From an uncultured Oscillospiraceae bacterium (GTDB lineage Bacteria > Bacillota > Clostridia > Oscillospirales > Oscillospiraceae): DNA of 64,000 bases. The translations under genes were made by a program, and so were the position numbers. The stretch is from contig CAKTNS010000004.1 in assembly GCA_934589225.1 (NCBI GenBank), forward strand, positions 1 to 64,000. The letters are read 5' to 3'. Of this stretch, positions 50,833-59,269 are shown one piece after another (position 1 is the stretch's first letter; the number at the start of each line of letters is the position of its first letter). Below the pieces are notes generated by a model that saw only the letters and a list, made by a program, of their open reading frames with translations, was not told the origin of the DNA and did no database searches.

Positions 50833-51758
50833 ATCCAATCGTGTGCCTGGCGGGGCCCACCGCCTCCGGAAAAACGGCCCTGGCTGTAAAACTGGCCCAG
50901 GCCCTGGATGGGGAAGTGGTGTCCTGCGACTCCATGCAGGTCTATTGCCGCATGGACATCGGCACCGCCAAGCCCAGCCCTGAAGAGCAGGAGGGCATCC
51001 CTCACCATATGATCGACGTGGCACAGCCGGAGGAGGATTACTCCGTCAGCCGCTATTGCCGGGAGGCCACCCCCATTGTGGAGGACATTGTGGCCCGGGG
51101 AAAGGTGGTCATTATTGCAGGGGGCACGGGGCTTTACATGGATTCCCTGATCCGGGGCAACGACTTTGCCCCCTTTCCCTCCACCGGCGTCCGGCAGCGG
51201 CTGGAGCAGCAGGCAGATCAAGAGGGCATGGAGGCGATGAGGGCCTGGCTATCCCGGGTAGACCCGGAGGCCGCAGCGCGCATCCAGGACCGGAAGCGGC
51301 TGCTGCGGGCCCTGGAAGTGTACTTAGAAACCGGGGAGACCATTACCGAGCACAACCGGCGGACCCAGGAACAGCCCCCCAGGTTTACCCCGGTGTGGCT
51401 GGCCCTGGATTTTGCGGACCGGAAAACCCTCTATGACCGCATTGACCTGCGGGTGACCGACATGCTCCAAAGGGGCCTGCTGGAAGAAATCCGGCAGCTG
51501 CTTTCCTCTGGGGTGCCGGAGAGCGCCACGGCCATGCAGGCCATCGGCTACAAGGAATTTGTAGGGGCCTTAGAGGGAAAATGCACTGTAGAGGAAGCTG
51601 CGGACCAGGTGCGGCAGTCCTCCAGAAGGTATGCCAAGCGGCAGCTGACCTGGTTCCGCCGGAATCCCGCCATCCACTGGCTGACAAGGCAGGAGGGCCA
51701 GGGGACAGATGAAATTTTCCGGACCGCCCGACAAATTCTTCGGGAAATCGACAAGTGA
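50829..51758 (+). CDS. miaA: tRNA dimethylallyltransferase
   Basis: This 309-residue enzyme adds the isopentenyl group to A37 of tRNAs reading U-starting codons. It has the P-loop G-P-T-A-S-G-K-T at residues 9-16, C-D-S-M-Q-V-Y near 36, the G-G-T-G-L-Y motif near 98 and A-I-G-Y-K-E-F near 238. The ATG overlaps the preceding stop (ATGA). It supplies the substrate for MiaB at the start of this gene run. Confidence 0.97.
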   Translation: MNPIVCLAGPTASGKTALAVKLAQALDGEVVSCDSMQVYCRMDIGTAKPSPEEQEGIPHHMIDVAQPEEDYSVSRYCREATPIVEDIVARGKVVIIAGGTGLYMDSLIRGNDFAPFPSTGVRQRLEQQADQEGMEAMRAWLSRVDPEAAARIQDRKRLLRALEVYLETGETITEHNRRTQEQPPRFTPVWLALDFADRKTLYDRIDLRVTDMLQRGLLEEIRQLLSSGVPESATAMQAIGYKEFVGALEGKCTVEEAADQVRQSSRRYAKRQLTWFRRNPAIHWLTRQEGQGTDEIFRTARQILREIDK

Positions 51759-51809
51759 ACCGTGCTAACATATGCGTACTCCAAAATGAACAAGAAAGCG
51801 GGTATACAT

Positions 51810-52040
51810 ATGAACGAAACCATGAATTTACAGGATGCCATTCTCAAGGAGGTCCGCCGGGAGAAAGTCCCCGTGACCCTGTTTTTGATGAACGGCTTCC
51901 AGCTCCGGGGGATCATTACCGGATTTGACAGCTTTGTGGTGGTGCTGGTGTCTGACGGCAAGCAGCAGATGATCTACAAGCATGCCATTTCTACCCTTGC
52001 GCCTATCCGGCCTCTGAAGGCAGCGTCTTCCAACCTGTAA
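51810..52040 (+). CDS. hfq: RNA chaperone Hfq
   Basis: This 76-residue protein has the Hfq Sm1 motif ([16 protein letters not shown]) and Sm2 motif (Y-K-H-A-I-S-T-L). The N-terminus N-L-Q-D matches the usual start of Hfq. It forms a hexamer that pairs small RNAs with mRNAs; the antisense RNAs in this window are possible partners. ATG 51810 is chosen because it gives the family's usual N-terminus; an ATG at 51786 is possible. miaA-hfq order is conserved widely. Confidence 0.95.
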   Translation: MNETMNLQDAILKEVRREKVPVTLFLMNGFQLRGIITGFDSFVVVLVSDGKQQMIYKHAISTLAPIRPLKAASSNL

Positions 52041-52071
52041 CGGCAGACGGCCTTTCGGCTCCGGGAAACCC

Positions 52072-52099
52072 AGGCGGCGGAGCAATCCGCCGCCTTTTG
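52072..52099 (+). terminator. Terminator after hfq
   Basis: A 10-bp stem (AGGCGGCGGA 52072-52081 with TCCGCCGCCT 52086-52095) and TTTT lie between hfq and yggS. Confidence 0.75.
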
Positions 52100-52120
52100 C
52101 TGTGACAGAAAGGAAAAAAT

Positions 52121-52834
52121 ATGTCTATTGAAGAACATGTAGAGAAGGTCCAAAGGGAGATCGCCCAGGCGGCTCTGGCCGCGGGCCGGAAGCCGGAGGA
52201 GGTGGTGCTCTGCGCCGCCACCAAAATGAATGACAGTGCGGCCGTCCGCCGGGCCATTGCCGCCGGAGTGCGGGTCTGCGGAGAAAACCGGGTTCAGGAG
52301 CTGACCCGGAAGCTGGAAGAGAATGCCTATGAAGGGGCGGAGGTTCATTTCATCGGCCACTTGCAGACCAACAAAGTAAGGCTGGTGGTGGGAAAAGTGG
52401 ACCTCATTCAGAGCGTGGATTCCCTGCGGCTGCTGGAAGCCATTTCGGGGGAAGCCCGGCGTCAGGGCATCCGGCAGGACATTCTCCTGGAGGTCAACAT
52501 CGGCAAAGAGTCCGCCAAGACCGGATTTTTGGAGGAGGAGGTTCTTCCTCTGGTGGACAAAATTGACAGTTTTTCCAATGTTCGGGTCAGAGGACTTATG
52601 GCAATTCCCCCAATTGCCCGGTTTCCTGGGGATAATTTAAAATTTTTTCAGAAAATGAGGCAAATTTATGTTGACATTAGGGCGAAAAAGAACGATAATG
52701 TTCCGGTAGACTGTTTATCTATGGGCATGTCCGGTGACTTTGGCGATGCCATCGCCGCGGGCAGCACCATGGTCCGGATAGGCACTGCCATTTTTGGTGC
52801 CAGAGTGTACGATACCGTTCATCAGAAGATGTAA
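52121..52834 (+). CDS. YggS/PLPBP family pyridoxal phosphate homeostasis protein
   Basis: This 237-residue protein has an alanine-racemase-like TIM barrel. The PLP lysine is in C-A-A-T-K-M (near residue 35), followed by G-E-N-R-V-Q-E and H-F-I-G-H-L-Q-T-N-K, and ends with the phosphate-binding S-M-G-M-S-G-D-F and V-R-I-G-T-A-I-F-G-A-R. It buffers and delivers PLP rather than racemising alanine. The gene commonly precedes sepF, as here. AAAGGA lies upstream of the ATG. Confidence 0.94.
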   Translation: MSIEEHVEKVQREIAQAALAAGRKPEEVVLCAATKMNDSAAVRRAIAAGVRVCGENRVQELTRKLEENAYEGAEVHFIGHLQTNKVRLVVGKVDLIQSVDSLRLLEAISGEARRQGIRQDILLEVNIGKESAKTGFLEEEVLPLVDKIDSFSNVRVRGLMAIPPIARFPGDNLKFFQKMRQIYVDIRAKKNDNVPVDCLSMGMSGDFGDAIAAGSTMVRIGTAIFGARVYDTVHQKM

Positions 52835-52856
52835 ACATACAGGAGGATATATAGAA

Positions 52857-53432
52857 ATGAGCCTTTGGGATAACGTAAAGAAGTTTGCCGCGCCCTACGG
52901 TGATGACGACTATGACGATTATGACGAAGACGAAGACTACGCTGAGGATGATTACGAAGAACCCGCCGAGCGTCCTGCCCGCCGCAGCGCCCCGGCCCGC
53001 AGCCGCCGCCCCGCGCCCCAGGAGGTAGAGGAGCCGGAAGAGGATGAGGACGAGGGAACCACGGACTTTGGCTTCGGCACCGTGGCGGCCCCCAGCAGCA
53101 GCTCCAATATCAGCAGCGGCTTTACGGGCTCCGTGCTGCACAGCAGCTCCCCCTCCAACCGTCAGGAAGTGGTCCTGTTCCGGCCCGGCAGCTTCAGCGA
53201 TACCTCCAAGGCAGCCGATGACCTGCGCAACCGCAAGGCGGTCATCGTCAATATGGAGAACGTGGACAAGGCCATGGCCCGCCGGGTGGTGGACTTCCTG
53301 TCCGGCTGCGTTTACGCTCTGGACGGGGACGTGAAGAAGATCGCCCAGTCCGCGTTCCTGTTCTGCCCCCACAACATGGAGATCTCCGGGGACCTGGAGA
53401 CCCTGCAGGCAGAAGTAGAGAGCTACGTATAA
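52857..53432 (+). CDS. sepF: Cell division protein SepF
   Basis: This 191-residue protein has an N-terminal membrane-binding amphipathic segment (M-S-L-W-D-N-V-K-K-F), a long acidic Asp/Glu/Tyr stretch, and a C-terminal DUF552 domain (residues 95-180; V-V-L-F-R-P-G-S-F, V-I-V-N-M-E-N-V). It polymerises with FtsZ at the division septum. AGGAGG lies upstream. Its neighbours yggS and divIVA form the standard Gram-positive division cluster. Confidence 0.96.
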   Translation: MSLWDNVKKFAAPYGDDDYDDYDEDEDYAEDDYEEPAERPARRSAPARSRRPAPQEVEEPEEDEDEGTTDFGFGTVAAPSSSSNISSGFTGSVLHSSSPSNRQEVVLFRPGSFSDTSKAADDLRNRKAVIVNMENVDKAMARRVVDFLSGCVYALDGDVKKIAQSAFLFCPHNMEISGDLETLQAEVESYV

Positions 53433-53489
53433 TCAATAAATAAAAACAAGCGAAAAAAGAAACGATCCAACCAGGAAGGAGAAACAGAT

Positions 53490-54293
53490 ATGATCACTCC
53501 GCAGCAAATCGATCAGGTGTCCTTTAGCAAGGCTTCTTTCGGCGGCTACAACATGCAGCAGGTCGATGAATTTCTGGAGCCCCTGACCGAGGACTATGTG
53601 ACCCTTTATAAGGAAAATGCCCTGCTGAAAAGCAAGATGCGTGTACTGGCCAGCAAGCTGGAGGAATACCGCAAGGGCGAAGCCGCGCCCAGAGCCTCTG
53701 ACAGTGATGCCAAGGCCGCCGCGGACCAGATGCTTCTGGAAACCAAGCAGAAGTGCGAGCGGATGCTGAAGGAGGCCACCGTGAAGGCCCAGAGCATCAC
53801 TGCCAGCGCCGCCGCCGCTGCTGCCGCCGTTCCCGCGCCTGCTGCCCCTGTGGCCGCCCCCAGCGGCAACGCCGAGGCGTTGATCGCCGCGGAGAACGCC
53901 CGGGTGGAAGAGGCCCGGAAGGCCGCCAACGCCAAGATCGCGGAAATCCAGGAGCAGATGCGTGCCTGCATCCAGGCCCTGGAGCGCATCAAGGGTGCCG
54001 CCCCTAAGGCTGCCCCTGCTGTTGCCGCCCCCAAGGCCGCCCCGGTGATTCCTGCCGCTCCCGCCGCCCCTGCGGCCCCTGTGGCCCCCGCCGCCCCCGC
54101 TGCCAGCGAGCTGCGCTATGACAGAGGCTCCGTGGCCGACGAGATCGCCCACAATGTGGAGGCCCTGGTTGGCACCGCCGAGGAGCCCGCCCCCAAGGCA
54201 GAGCCCCGGCACCCCGTGAATGATACCACCACCAGCCGGTTTGCCAACCTGAATCTGCAGTTTGGCCGGAACTACGACCCCACCCATAAGTAA
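53490..54293 (+). CDS. divIVA: DivIVA domain protein
   Basis: This 267-residue protein has the DivIVA N-terminal membrane-binding domain (F-S-K-A-S-F-G-G-Y-N-M-Q-Q-V-D-E-F-L), then coiled-coil stretches broken by a long Ala/Pro-rich region (residues 110-125 and 170-210). DivIVA marks curved membrane at poles and septa and guides cell-wall synthesis. The Ala/Pro inserts are unusual for the family. AAGGAG precedes the ATG. Confidence 0.93.
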   Translation: MITPQQIDQVSFSKASFGGYNMQQVDEFLEPLTEDYVTLYKENALLKSKMRVLASKLEEYRKGEAAPRASDSDAKAAADQMLLETKQKCERMLKEATVKAQSITASAAAAAAAVPAPAAPVAAPSGNAEALIAAENARVEEARKAANAKIAEIQEQMRACIQALERIKGAAPKAAPAVAAPKAAPVIPAAPAAPAAPVAPAAPAASELRYDRGSVADEIAHNVEALVGTAEEPAPKAEPRHPVNDTTTSRFANLNLQFGRNYDPTHK

Positions 54294-54319
54294 GCTTTTT
54301 TCAAAGCCTGCTCCTATAT

Positions 54320-54568
54320 GCAATGCCAGGACGAGGACAGGAGTCCGGGTGCCCCCCCTTTTCAGAGAGCCGTCGGTCGGTGCGAGACGGTAAGAAGCCC
54401 CAGGACTTATCCCCTCAGAGCAGTGAGCCGAACCCCCACTTTGGGGCAGTAGACCCCACCGGGTACGCCCGATACAGCGCGCACAAGTGCCGTTAAAAAC
54501 GGAACAAGAGTGGTACCGCAGAGGAAATCAAGCCTTTGTCTCTTACAGTGAGAGACAAAGGCTTTTTC
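54320..54568 (+). promoter_or_regulatory. T-box riboswitch upstream of ileS
   Basis: The leader has the stem I start (GCCAGGACGAGGACAGG), the AGAGAGCCGTCGG distal region, a candidate isoleucine specifier ATC at 54409-54411, and the T-box sequence GAGTGGTACCGCAGAG at 54508-54523. A terminator stem (AAGCCTTTGTCTCT with AGAGACAAAGGCTT, then T's) ends it at 54568. Uncharged tRNA-Ile would favour the antiterminator and raise ileS expression. Confidence 0.92.
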
Positions 54569-54757
54569 AGTTGACAGTTGACAGTGAACAGTTGACAGTT
54601 GGAAACAACGGACGCTGTCTTTGTAAATTTTCAAACCGTTCCGAAGAAATTAAAAACTGTCAACTGTCAACTGTAAACTGTCAACTCCTATCGTATTTTG
54701 TAATACGATGTCCAATTCAACAAACGTTCAATAGAACAATCGACGGAGGTTTTTCCC
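54569..54757 (+). repeat. Inverted heptamer arrays between the T-box and ileS
   Basis: CAGTTGACAGTTGACAGT units at 54569-54602 face CTGTCAACTGTCAACTGT units at 54656-54689, so the RNA can form a long hairpin. A short ATCGTATT/AATACGAT hairpin follows at 54693-54713. Then GGAGG precedes the ileS ATG. The insertion is not part of the usual T-box layout. Confidence 0.65.
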
Positions 54758-57547
54758 ATGGATTACAAAAATACCATCATCACCCCCAAGACCGACTTCC
54801 CCATGAAGGCCGGTCTGCCGGCCCGGGAGCCCGGTATGCTGGAGCACTGGCAGAACCTGGACCTGTACAACGAAATGCTGAAGAAGAACAAGGACCTGCC
54901 CCCCTTTGTGCTGCATGACGGCCCTCCCTTCTCCAATGGCTTCATCCACATGGGCCACGCCCTCAACAAGGCCCTGAAGGACTTTATCGTCCGCAGCCAC
55001 GCCATGATGGGCTACTACACCCCCTACGTCCCCGGCTGGGACAACCACGGCCTTCCCATTGAGCGGGCCATTGAGACCTCCAAGAAGAAGCTCAACAAGG
55101 ACCTGACCGTCCCCGAGTTCCGGAAGGCCTGCGCCGAGTTTGCCGAGGACTTTATCCAGAAGCAGATGGGCGGCTTCAAGCGCCTGGGCGTGGTAGGCGA
55201 CTGGGAGCACCCCTACCGGACCATGGACAAGCATTTTGAGGCCCAGGAGGTCAAGATTTTTGGCCGGATGTTTGACAAGGGCTACATCTACAAGGGCCTG
55301 AAGCCCGTGACCTGGTGCCCCTACTGCGTCACCGCCGTGGCCGAGGCGGACATTGAGTATAAAGACGATGCCTGCACCACCGTCTATGTAAAGTTCCCCG
55401 TGAAGGACGACCTGGGGAAGCTCTCGGGCTTTGACCTGAGCCGTACCTACTTCGTCATCTGGACCACCACCATCTGGACCTTGCCCGGCAACCTGGCCAT
55501 CTGCCTCCACCCCCGGGACAGCTATGTGCTGGTGAAGGCCGAGAACGGCGAGACCTACATCATGGCCGAGGCCCTGATGGACAAGGTGATGCACGTGGGC
55601 GGCTTTGAAAACTACGAGGTTCTGGCCAAGTACCCCGGCTCCTTCTTTGAAAACATGCTGGCACAGCATCCCTTTATGGACAAGACCTCCCGGCTGGTCA
55701 ACGCCGAGTACGTCACCATGGATTCCGGTACCGGCTGTGTCCACACCGCTCCCGGCTTCGGTGCCGACGACTACCAGACCTGCATGCGCTACGGCATGGA
55801 GCTGGTGGTGCCCGTGGATGACTATGGCCGTCACACCGACTATGCCGGCAAGTACGCCGGGATGAAGACCGAGGAGAGCAATCCCGTGATCCTGGAGGAC
55901 ATGCGTCAGTCCGGGGCCCTCTTTGCCTCCGAGGAGATCGTCCACTCCTACCCCCATCATGACCGCTGCAAGAAGCCTGTGATTTTCCGGGCCACCCCCC
56001 AGTGGTTCTGCTCCGTGGAGTCCTTTAAGGACCAGGCCATCAAGGCCATTGAAAACGTCCAGTGGTACCCCGCCTGGGGCCAGGACCGGATGACCAGCAT
56101 GATCCGGGAGCGGGCGGACTGGTGCATCTCCCGTCAGCGCCGCTGGGGCCTGCCCATCCCCGTGTTCTACTGCAAGGACTGCGGCAAGCCCGTCTCCACC
56201 CAGGAGTCCATTGAAAAGCTGTCCCGGCTCTTTGACGAGTACGGCTCCAACATCTGGTTTGAGAAGGAAGCCATGGAGCTGGTTCCCGATGGCTTTACCT
56301 GCCCCCACTGCGGCGGCAAGGACTTCACCAAGGAGAAGGACACCCTGGACTGCTGGTTTGACTCCGGCTCCACCCATTTCGCCTCCCTGATGCACCGCAC
56401 CCCCGAGCTGTGGCCCGCGGACGTGTACCTGGAGGGCGCGGACCAGTACCGCGGCTGGTTCCAGTCGAGCCTGCTGACCTCCGTCGGTGCTCTGGACCGG
56501 GGTGCCCCCTTCAAGCAGGTGCTGACCCACGGCTGGACCGTAGACGGCCAGGGCCGTGCCATGCACAAGTCCCTGGGCAACGGCGTAGACCCTGCGGACC
56601 TCATCAAGGAATTCGGCGCGGACATCGTTCGTCTGTGGGCCGCTTCCTCTGACTATCATGCGGATGTCCGCTGCTCCAAGGAGATCTTCAAGCAGATCGC
56701 CCAGAACTACCTGAAGTTCCGCAACACCGCCCGATACTGCCTGGGCAACCTCAACGAGTTTGACCCCGACGATCTGGTGGCGCCCCAGGACCTGGAGGAA
56801 CTGGACAAGTGGGCACTGACCAAGCTGGATGCCCTGGTGCAGGAATGCAAGCGGGCCTACAATGTGTATGAGTTCCACATGGTCTCCCATGCCATCAATG
56901 ATTTCTGCGTGGTGGAGCTGTCCAGCTTCTACCTGGACATTCTCAAGGACCGGTTGTACTGCGAGGAGAAGAACGGCCTGCGCCGCCGCTCCGCCCAGAC
57001 CGCCCTGTTCCTGATCCTGGATGCCATGGCCAAGCTCTTTGCCCCCATTCTGGCCTTCACCTGTGACGAGATCTGGCAGTCCATGCCCCACCGCTCCGGT
57101 GACGACGGCCGGAACGTCCTGCTCAACCAGATGCCCCAGTCTTTTGAAGACTATAAGCTGGACGAGGCCGTCATGGCCCGCTGGGACACCGTCATGAAGC
57201 TCCGTCAGGATGTCAACGGCGTCCTGGAAAAGGCCCGGGCCGACAAGCGCATCGGCAAGGCCCTGGAAGCCCACGTGACCCTGGAAACCGCCGACGAAGC
57301 CCTGAAAAATGCCTGCGAAGGCCTGAACCTGGCGGAAATCTGCATCGTCTCCCACTGCACCTGGTCCGCCCCCGAAGAGGGCGCCGAGGTGGCCCCCGGT
57401 GTCAACTTCCCCCAGCTGACCATCGGCGTCTCCGAAGCCAAGGGCACCAAGTGCCCCCGCTGCTGGATGCACTCCCTGAATGCCGACGCCCAGGGCCTGT
57501 GCCCCCGCTGCGCCGCGGTCATCGCCAAGATGGACGTGGAGCTGTAA
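54758..57547 (+). CDS. ileS: Isoleucyl-tRNA synthetase
   Basis: This 929-residue class I synthetase charges tRNA-Ile. It has the HIGH motif as H-M-G-H (residues 64-67), the editing domain (with T-V-Y-V-K-F-P and Y-V-T-M-D-S-G-T-G-C-V-H-T-A-P), W-C-I-S-R-Q-R-R-W-G, and a variant KMSKS motif M-H-K-S-L-G-N near residue 602. A C-terminal zinc finger (C-P-R-C-W, C-P-R-C) ends it. GGAGG lies before the ATG. A T-box controls it. Confidence 0.98.
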   Translation: MDYKNTIITPKTDFPMKAGLPAREPGMLEHWQNLDLYNEMLKKNKDLPPFVLHDGPPFSNGFIHMGHALNKALKDFIVRSHAMMGYYTPYVPGWDNHGLPIERAIETSKKKLNKDLTVPEFRKACAEFAEDFIQKQMGGFKRLGVVGDWEHPYRTMDKHFEAQEVKIFGRMFDKGYIYKGLKPVTWCPYCVTAVAEADIEYKDDACTTVYVKFPVKDDLGKLSGFDLSRTYFVIWTTTIWTLPGNLAICLHPRDSYVLVKAENGETYIMAEALMDKVMHVGGFENYEVLAKYPGSFFENMLAQHPFMDKTSRLVNAEYVTMDSGTGCVHTAPGFGADDYQTCMRYGMELVVPVDDYGRHTDYAGKYAGMKTEESNPVILEDMRQSGALFASEEIVHSYPHHDRCKKPVIFRATPQWFCSVESFKDQAIKAIENVQWYPAWGQDRMTSMIRERADWCISRQRRWGLPIPVFYCKDCGKPVSTQESIEKLSRLFDEYGSNIWFEKEAMELVPDGFTCPHCGGKDFTKEKDTLDCWFDSGSTHFASLMHRTPELWPADVYLEGADQYRGWFQSSLLTSVGALDRGAPFKQVLTHGWTVDGQGRAMHKSLGNGVDPADLIKEFGADIVRLWAASSDYHADVRCSKEIFKQIAQNYLKFRNTARYCLGNLNEFDPDDLVAPQDLEELDKWALTKLDALVQECKRAYNVYEFHMVSHAINDFCVVELSSFYLDILKDRLYCEEKNGLRRRSAQTALFLILDAMAKLFAPILAFTCDEIWQSMPHRSGDDGRNVLLNQMPQSFEDYKLDEAVMARWDTVMKLRQDVNGVLEKARADKRIGKALEAHVTLETADEALKNACEGLNLAEICIVSHCTWSAPEEGAEVAPGVNFPQLTIGVSEAKGTKCPRCWMHSLNADAQGLCPRCAAVIAKMDVEL

Positions 57548-57565
57548 ATCAAACCGCAATATCCG

Positions 57566-57607
57566 GCACTGCCGTTTCCACTTTTGGAAATGGCAGTGCT
57601 TTTTTTC
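57566..57607 (+). terminator. Terminator after ileS
   Basis: A 14-bp stem (57566-57579 with 57586-57599, one mismatch) is followed by seven T's. Confidence 0.9.
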
Positions 57608-57654
57608 AGGAGCATTGCACGACTCGGGGAGAACAGAACTTTATGCATGCGGAC

Positions 57655-57683
57655 TTGACCTCACCGGATTTGTATGATATAGT
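57655..57683 (+). promoter_or_regulatory. Promoter of the VTC-DUF4956-CotH operon
   Basis: TTGACC (57655-57660), a 17-bp spacer and TATAGT (57678-57683). A 130-base leader follows before the first gene, with no structure recognised. Confidence 0.72.
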
Positions 57684-57817
57684 AATCCGGAATTATAAAA
57701 CATTTTCTTTTGAATAACGACATTTTATCCGCGATAATGGACGGTTCCGCGGAGCCTATGACTTCAAATACGCATTTTCTGAGAAAGAAAACCATTGGGA
57801 CGGGAGGTATGCTGTAA

Positions 57818-58564
57818 GTGGAAGCACCCCATGGATTTCGCCACGAGCTAAAATACATATGCAGTCAGGGCGACCTGACTGTTTTGCAGCATCGTCTTCA
57901 AAATATCCTGCTGCCGGACCCCCATGCCGGGGCGGAGGGAATCTATCACATCCGAAGCATTTACTTCGATGATCTCTACGACCGGTGCATACGGGAAAAT
58001 CTGGCCGGTGTGGGTCATCGGGAAAAGTGGCGGATACGGGCTTACGACTGTTCTCCAAAGCGGATCTCGTTGGAATGCAAGACCAAGGAGCACGACATGA
58101 TCCACAAGGACAGCTGCGTGTTGACCTACGATCAGTTTCAAACCCTGGTATCCGGAAAAGCGTGTCCCATAACCGCCGACACACCGCCGCTGCTCAACCG
58201 GTTTTCCGCCCTCATCCGGACCGAGGGCTTTGGGCCGAAGGTCATCGTGGGTTATGACCGCCGCCCCTACATCTATAAGGCGGGAAACGTACGAATCACT
58301 TTTGACAGCCATATTTTCTCTTCTGGGGATTTGGAGGGCTTTTTTTCGCGGGAACTGGCCAGACGACCGGTGCAGCCCACGGGACAGCATCTGTTGGAAG
58401 TGAAATTTGATGAGTACTTTCCGGACTGGCTCCATCAGACCATTCAGATGGAGCATCTGCGTCAGACCAACTTTTCCAAGTATTTCCTCTGCCGAAGATA
58501 TTCGGCAGGCCAGACCCTTCCGACCGGGGCCTTGAGAACCGGGACCATGGAAGGGATTTTATAA
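57818..58564 (+). CDS. VTC domain polyphosphate polymerase-like protein
   Basis: This 248-residue cytosolic protein matches the VTC domain: F-R-H-E-L-K-Y near the start, R-S-I-Y-F-D-D near 47, K-W-R-I-R-A-Y near 70, L-E-C-K-T-K near 85 and a final L-L-E-V-K-F-D-E-Y near 194, forming the tunnel of basic and acidic residues that makes polyphosphate in yeast Vtc4. The GTG start has GGGAGG about 10 bases upstream. DUF4956 and CotH genes follow in the same order seen in other Clostridia. Confidence 0.88.
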   Translation: MEAPHGFRHELKYICSQGDLTVLQHRLQNILLPDPHAGAEGIYHIRSIYFDDLYDRCIRENLAGVGHREKWRIRAYDCSPKRISLECKTKEHDMIHKDSCVLTYDQFQTLVSGKACPITADTPPLLNRFSALIRTEGFGPKVIVGYDRRPYIYKAGNVRITFDSHIFSSGDLEGFFSRELARRPVQPTGQHLLEVKFDEYFPDWLHQTIQMEHLRQTNFSKYFLCRRYSAGQTLPTGALRTGTMEGIL

Positions 58565-58584
58565 ACTGAACGGGAGACGACTCT

Positions 58585-59268
58585 ATGACCACCTTTAATG
58601 ATGTATTCAAAAAATCCTTTTTGGAGGCCTTTGCGGAAGGAGGGGCCTTGTCCGCTTCCGGCTATGCCGTCGCTCTGGGCGTTGCGCTGATCTTAAGCGG
58701 CTATATTTTCTTTTGCTATCGGCTGATGACCCGGCGGGTGTTCTATTCCAAGAGCTTTAATGTGTCATTAGTAGCACTGGCCGTGATCACCACCGCCATT
58801 ATTCTGACCATCCGTTCCAGTGTGGTGGTATCTCTTGGTATGGTGGGCGCACTGTCCATTGTCCGTTTCCGTACCGCCATCAAAGAGCCCATGGACTTGG
58901 TATTTCTCTACTGGGCCATCAGTGTGGGCATTATGGTTGGTGCGGGTCAGCGCAGCTTGGCGATTTTGCTGTGTGTCTTTGCAACCGTAGGCCTGGTGGT
59001 GTTCGATTGGATGCCTGTTTCCAAAGCACCCATGCTGCTGCTGGTCAGCGGAAGGGCAACGGAGAGCGTGGAGCGGCAGCTTTCCGAGATTTTGAACCGC
59101 TGCTGCAAGCATTATCAGGAAAAATCCAGAAGCATTTCCGGCGGGAATCTGGATCTGGTGATCGAACTGCGGGTACAAGACGGCAATGCTCTGGCGGATG
59201 CGATTTCCAAAATCGAGGGAATCGATTCCGTGTCGCTGATGAAGCACGACGGAGAGGTGACATACTGA
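58585..59268 (+). CDS. DUF4956 family membrane protein
   Basis: This 227-residue protein has about four membrane segments (residues 25-150) with the conserved G-A-L-S-I-V-R-F-R-T-A-I-K motif, and a cytosolic C-terminal ferredoxin-like domain. DUF4956 proteins typically sit beside VTC-domain genes and may move or sense polyphosphate. Their function has not been shown. It starts 20 bases after the VTC gene and ends 1 base before the CotH gene. Confidence 0.87.
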   Translation: MTTFNDVFKKSFLEAFAEGGALSASGYAVALGVALILSGYIFFCYRLMTRRVFYSKSFNVSLVALAVITTAIILTIRSSVVVSLGMVGALSIVRFRTAIKEPMDLVFLYWAISVGIMVGAGQRSLAILLCVFATVGLVVFDWMPVSKAPMLLLVSGRATESVERQLSEILNRCCKHYQEKSRSISGGNLDLVIELRVQDGNALADAISKIEGIDSVSLMKHDGEVTY

Positions 59269-59269
59269 C

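Noticed and set aside
54728..57559. A 943-codon open frame on the minus strand across ileS
   Set aside because: It mirrors ileS codon by codon. In this GC-rich DNA antisense frames stay open by composition. The ileS frame has clear motifs, a T-box and a ribosome binding site.
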